Shown: piece by piece, positions 5,203 to 7,487 of the stretch
Layout of the letters: every line of letters begins with the position of its first letter
Position numbering within the stretch: position 1 is the first letter of the stretch
Origin: an uncultured Gammaproteobacteria bacterium
GTDB taxonomy: Bacteria > Pseudomonadota > Gammaproteobacteria > GCA-2729495
Assembly: GCA_947258805.1 (NCBI GenBank)
Contig: CAMYJV010000093.1
Location: 1 to 7,487, forward strand
Direction: 5' to 3'
DNA length: 7,487 bases
Translations under genes and position numbers: made by a program
Notes under the pieces: model-generated
The model's database searches: none
What the model was told of the DNA's origin: nothing
What the model saw: only the letters and a program-made list of their open reading frames with translations

Positions 5203-6270
5203 CTAGTCTTCAGTCTGGCGCGCCAGGGCCCACTGCACGTGCTCGCGCACCAGTGCCGAGATGTGCGTGATGCGCCCGGCCAGCGCCTTGCGAATGGCCG
5301 GCGATGCCGGCGCATTGCCCAGCGCAACGGCCAGGTTGCGCAGCCAGCCCGCGTAGCCGGGCTGGCGCAGCGCACTGCCCCGGGTGCGCTCCCGCCATTC
5401 CGATTCGTCCCAGTGTAACAGGCTGACAAGATCGGGCGCGTCGAGACCATGGCGGGGCATGAAGTCGGGTTCGCGAGTTGGCTGCGCAAACTTGTTCCAA
5501 GGGCAAAAGAGCTGGCAGTCATCGCAGCCGAAGATGCGATTGCCGATGGCCGGGCGCAGATCCACCGGAATGACACCGCGCTGTTCGATGGTCAGGTAAG
5601 AAATGCAGCGGCGCGCATCGAGCTGATACGGGCCAACGATGGCCCGGGTTGGGCAGACCTCGATACAGGCCGTGCAACTGCCGCAGTGATCCTGCGCCGG
5701 GCTGTCGGTGGGCAACGGCAGATCCGTCAGGATCGTCCCGAGCAGGAACCAGGAACCGGCGTCGCGGTTGATCAGGTTGGTGTGTTTTCCCTGCCAGCCC
5801 AGCCCGGCGAGAGCGGCCAGGGGTTTCTCCATGACCGGCCCGCTGTCCACGAAGACGCGGTAGCCAAAGGGTCCGAAGTCTGCGGTGATCCGGTCAGCCA
5901 GTTGTTGCAGGCGGCGGCGCAGCAGCTTGTGGTAGTCGCGCCCCAGGCTGTAGCGGGCGAGATAAGCCTGCCGGGCATCGTTCAGTAATTCCGCCGGGGG
6001 GCGTGCTTCCGGGGGCAGGTAGTCCATGCGCGCCACGATCACTCGCACCGTCCCGGGGATCAGCTCGGAGGGCCGGCTCCGGCGCTGCCCGTGGCGGGCC
6101 ATGTAATCCATGTCGCCGTGATAACCGGCCGCGAGCCAGGCCCGCAGATCAGCCTCAGCCTCACCCACATCGGCAGGCGCGATACCCAGCTGCTGAAAAC
6201 CCAGCGATTGCCCCCAGGCCTTGATCTGGGCGGCCATGGCTGCCAGCTCCGATGGGGAATGCGTGGTCAA
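5203..6270 (-). CDS. queG: Epoxyqueuosine reductase QueG
   Basis: QueG reduces epoxyqueuosine to queuosine at position 34 of tRNAs with GUN anticodons, using cobalamin and two [4Fe-4S] clusters. The 355-residue protein matches the family along its length: ARYSLGRDYHKLL (105-117), FVDSGPVMEKPLA (140-152) with the likely catalytic Asp142, and GLGWQGKHTNLI (156-167). CGSCTACIEVCP follows with Cys196, 199, 202 and 206, then RRCISYLTIE with Cys222, and GCDDCQLFCPWN with Cys249, 252 and 256. All eight cluster cysteines are present. The C-terminal HEAT-like part, WLRNLAVALGNAP, is kept, but the tail is about 24 residues shorter than in E. coli. The start TTG at 6270-6268 has an ideal GGAGG (6280-6276) 5 bases before it and aligns with the E. 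coli N-terminus; ATG 6237 is the alternative. The frame stays open far upstream through nnr, but that part is antisense noise. Confidence 0.96.
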   Translation of the reverse strand: MTTHSPSELAAMAAQIKAWGQSLGFQQLGIAPADVGEAEADLRAWLAAGYHGDMDYMARHGQRRSRPSELIPGTVRVIVARMDYLPPEARPPAELLNDARQAYLARYSLGRDYHKLLRRRLQQLADRITADFGPFGYRVFVDSGPVMEKPLAALAGLGWQGKHTNLINRDAGSWFLLGTILTDLPLPTDSPAQDHCGSCTACIEVCPTRAIVGPYQLDARRCISYLTIEQRGVIPVDLRPAIGNRIFGCDDCQLFCPWNKFAQPTREPDFMPRHGLDAPDLVSLLHWDESEWRERTRGSALRQPGYAGWLRNLAVALGNAPASPAIRKALAGRITHISALVREHVQWALARQTED

Positions 6271-6273
6271 CGG

Positions 6274-6280
6274 CTCCTCC
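6274..6280 (-). promoter_or_regulatory. Strong ribosome binding site of queG deciding a TTG start
   Basis: GGAGGAG on the minus strand precedes the TTG at 6270. GGAGG ends 5 bases before the codon, an optimal spacing, which makes TTG a better start than the in-frame ATG at 6237. Confidence 0.7.
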
Positions 6281-6312
6281 GCCGCGCGTTTCAGAGCGCG
6301 TTGCGCCCGACA

Positions 6313-6318
6313 AGTATA
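6313..6318 (-). promoter_or_regulatory. Candidate -10 element of queG
   Basis: TATACT on the minus strand (6318-6313; 5 of 6 consensus matches) overlaps the rightward TATAAT by four bases. Transcription would start near 6305, giving a 5' leader of about 35 nt before the TTG at 6270. No good -35 is visible, so this is tentative. Confidence 0.35.
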
Positions 6319-6320
6319 AT
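6315..6320 (+). promoter_or_regulatory. Candidate -10 element of nnr (perfect TATAAT)
   Basis: TATAAT at 6315-6320 is followed by TTTTGTC and then ATG at 6328. No convincing -35 is seen 16-18 bases upstream. At the usual 6-8 bases from the -10, transcription would start at or one base before the A of the ATG, and there is no Shine-Dalgarno, so a leaderless nnr mRNA is predicted. Confidence 0.55.
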
Positions 6321-6327
6321 TTTTGTC

Positions 6328-7487
6328 ATGAACACCGTGGCCAACAGCGTTTTTACACCCGATGTCGTTCGTGAGCTCGATCGCCGCGCGATAGAAGACC
6401 GTGGCATACCGGGTTACACGTTGATGTGCCGGGCGGGTCAGGCTGCTTTCGACGCGGCCCGCCGGCGCTATCCGGCGGCCGGCAACTGGGTAGTGGTCTG
6501 TGGCGCGGGGAATAATGCCGGTGACGGCTACGTCATCGCGCGGCTGGCCCGCGCTGCGGGCCTGGATGTGCGGGTCATCGCTGCCAGCGATCCGGAGGGT
6601 CTCGCTGGCGATGCAGCGCGGGCGTGGACCGATTTTCGCACCGCCGGCGGCACGACTGCCGGCCTGGCTGAGGCAGACTTCGGCGCCGCCGAGCTGGTGG
6701 TGGATGCGCTGCTCGGTACCGGCCTCGATCGCCTGGTCGCCGGCAGCTACCGGGACGCCGTGGAACAGGTCAATTCGGCTGCCGCCCCGGTGCTGGCCGT
6801 GGACATACCCAGCGGTCTCAACGGCACCACTGGAGAAATCATGGGCGTGGCGGTACAAGCCGCCCTCACCGTGACCTTCGTCGGCCGCAAGCAGGGTCTG
6901 TACCTGGGCGCGGGACCGGAGCTCAGCGGCGAAGTCCTGTTCGCGGATCTCGACGTGCCGGCGGATGTGATGGCCGGCATCGAACCGGCGCTGCGGCTTT
7001 TCGACCAGGAGCTGCTGGCCGGCCTTTTGCCGCGCCGGCACGCCAGCGCCCACAAGGGCCTGTTCGGGCACGTGCTCATCGTCGGCGGCAATCACGGAAT
7101 GGGTGGCGCGGTCCGCCTGGCCGGCGAAGCGGCGCTGCGAGCCGGGGCCGGGCTCGTCAGCGTGGCCACCCGCGCGGAAACGGCCGCCGCGGTAGTGGCG
7201 GGCCGGCCGGAACTGATGTGCCGGGCCGTGGCCAGCGCCGACGAACTTGAGCCATTGCTCGAGCGTGCCACCCACATCGCGGTGGGGCCTGGCCTGGGCC
7301 AGGACGCGTGGGCGAAACAATTGTTCGCCCGGGTGCTGGCGGCCGGGCGGCCGCTGGTGATTGATGCCGACGCGCTAAACCTGCTGGCGGCCCAGCCGCA
7401 GCAGCGCGACGACTGGGTCCTGACGCCCCATCCCGGCGAAGCCGCCAGGCTGCTGGGCAGCAGCACGGCCGCGGTGCAATCGAACCG
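6328..7487 (+). CDS. nnr: Bifunctional NAD(P)H-hydrate repair enzyme Nnr (3' truncated by window)
   Basis: Nnr repairs NADHX and NADPHX, the damaged hydrates of NAD(P)H. Its N-terminal epimerase interconverts the R and S forms, and its C-terminal ADP-dependent dehydratase restores the cofactor. The first 386 residues are seen, out of about 500 usual. The epimerase domain (about 1-210) shows VVCGAGNNAGDGYVIARLA (56-74), DALLGTG and AVDIPSGLNG. The dehydratase domain begins near LLPRRHASAHKGLFGHVLIVGG and goes on with GAVRLAGEAALRAGAGLV, AVGPGLG, VIDADALNLL and VLTPHPGEAARLLG. Small departures from the commonest forms are AGDG for GGDG and GLN for GLD or similar; neither suggests loss of function. 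ATG 6328 is the only sensible start and lies 7 bases after a perfect TATAAT. The divergent queG-nnr pair is also found in E. coli, where tsaE follows. The gene is open at the window edge. Confidence 0.95.
   Translation, partial: MNTVANSVFTPDVVRELDRRAIEDRGIPGYTLMCRAGQAAFDAARRRYPAAGNWVVVCGAGNNAGDGYVIARLARAAGLDVRVIAASDPEGLAGDAARAWTDFRTAGGTTAGLAEADFGAAELVVDALLGTGLDRLVAGSYRDAVEQVNSAAAPVLAVDIPSGLNGTTGEIMGVAVQAALTVTFVGRKQGLYLGAGPELSGEVLFADLDVPADVMAGIEPALRLFDQELLAGLLPRRHASAHKGLFGHVLIVGGNHGMGGAVRLAGEAALRAGAGLVSVATRAETAAAVVAGRPELMCRAVASADELEPLLERATHIAVGPGLGQDAWAKQLFARVLAAGRPLVIDADALNLLAAQPQQRDDWVLTPHPGEAARLLGSSTAAVQSN

Noticed and set aside
5203..7320. A 705-codon minus-strand open frame covering queG and most of nnr antisense
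   Set aside because: Only the part from TTG 6270 onward matches QueG. The upstream residues lie antisense to the clearly conserved nnr and look like GC-driven open frame without domains.
1..7487. Search for an undescribed system (defence island, mobile element, CRISPR, biosynthetic cluster, retron)
   Set aside because: Every open stretch longer than about 50 bases is explained by recognised housekeeping genes. No direct-repeat arrays, transposase, integrase, attachment site or unexplained protein is visible.

Overview
The window is a stretch of GC-rich chromosomal housekeeping DNA. Gene content and order point to a gammaproteobacterium. PcnB has the Arg-rich tail typical of that class, pcnB is joined to folK and then to pantothenate genes, and queG and nnr stand back to back as in Escherichia coli. 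The genus cannot be fixed from sequence alone. A free-living, GC-rich lineage near Chromatiales, Nevskiales or Xanthomonadales is my guess.

Layout. Bases 1-311 hold the end of lptF (+), a permease subunit of the LPS exporter. It runs tail to tail, with a 4-base overlap, into a small RDD-family membrane protein (748-308, -). A tRNA-Glu with anticodon CUC (847-773, -) lies directly upstream of the RDD gene. An AT-rich spot near 885-892 carries back-to-back promoter candidates for the tRNA (leftward) and pcnB (rightward). A tight rightward gene string follows: pcnB (926-2251), folK (2256-2753), a deoxynucleoside kinase (2798-3445), panB (3466-4296) and panC (4293-5171). The gaps are 4, 44 and 20 bases, then a 4-base overlap, so an operon is likely. 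A GC-rich hairpin separates panC from the convergent queG (6270-5203, -). queG diverges from nnr (6328 to the window end, +), which is cut at the right edge. The queG-nnr gap again holds overlapping opposite -10 elements.

How the genes relate. folK makes a folate precursor. PanB uses the folate cofactor 5,10-methylene-THF to make ketopantoate, and PanC joins pantoate to beta-alanine to give pantothenate, the CoA precursor. The deoxynucleoside kinase salvages deoxynucleosides and PcnB polyadenylates RNA for decay. QueG performs the last step of queuosine synthesis in tRNA, and Nnr repairs hydrated NAD(P)H.

I see no mobile element, CRISPR array, phage gene or new defence or biosynthetic system. 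The points worth a second look are small-scale: overlapping divergent promoters, a probable leaderless nnr transcript, non-AUG starts for pcnB, panC and queG, a tRNA leading straight into a membrane-protein gene, and lptF without lptG next to it.
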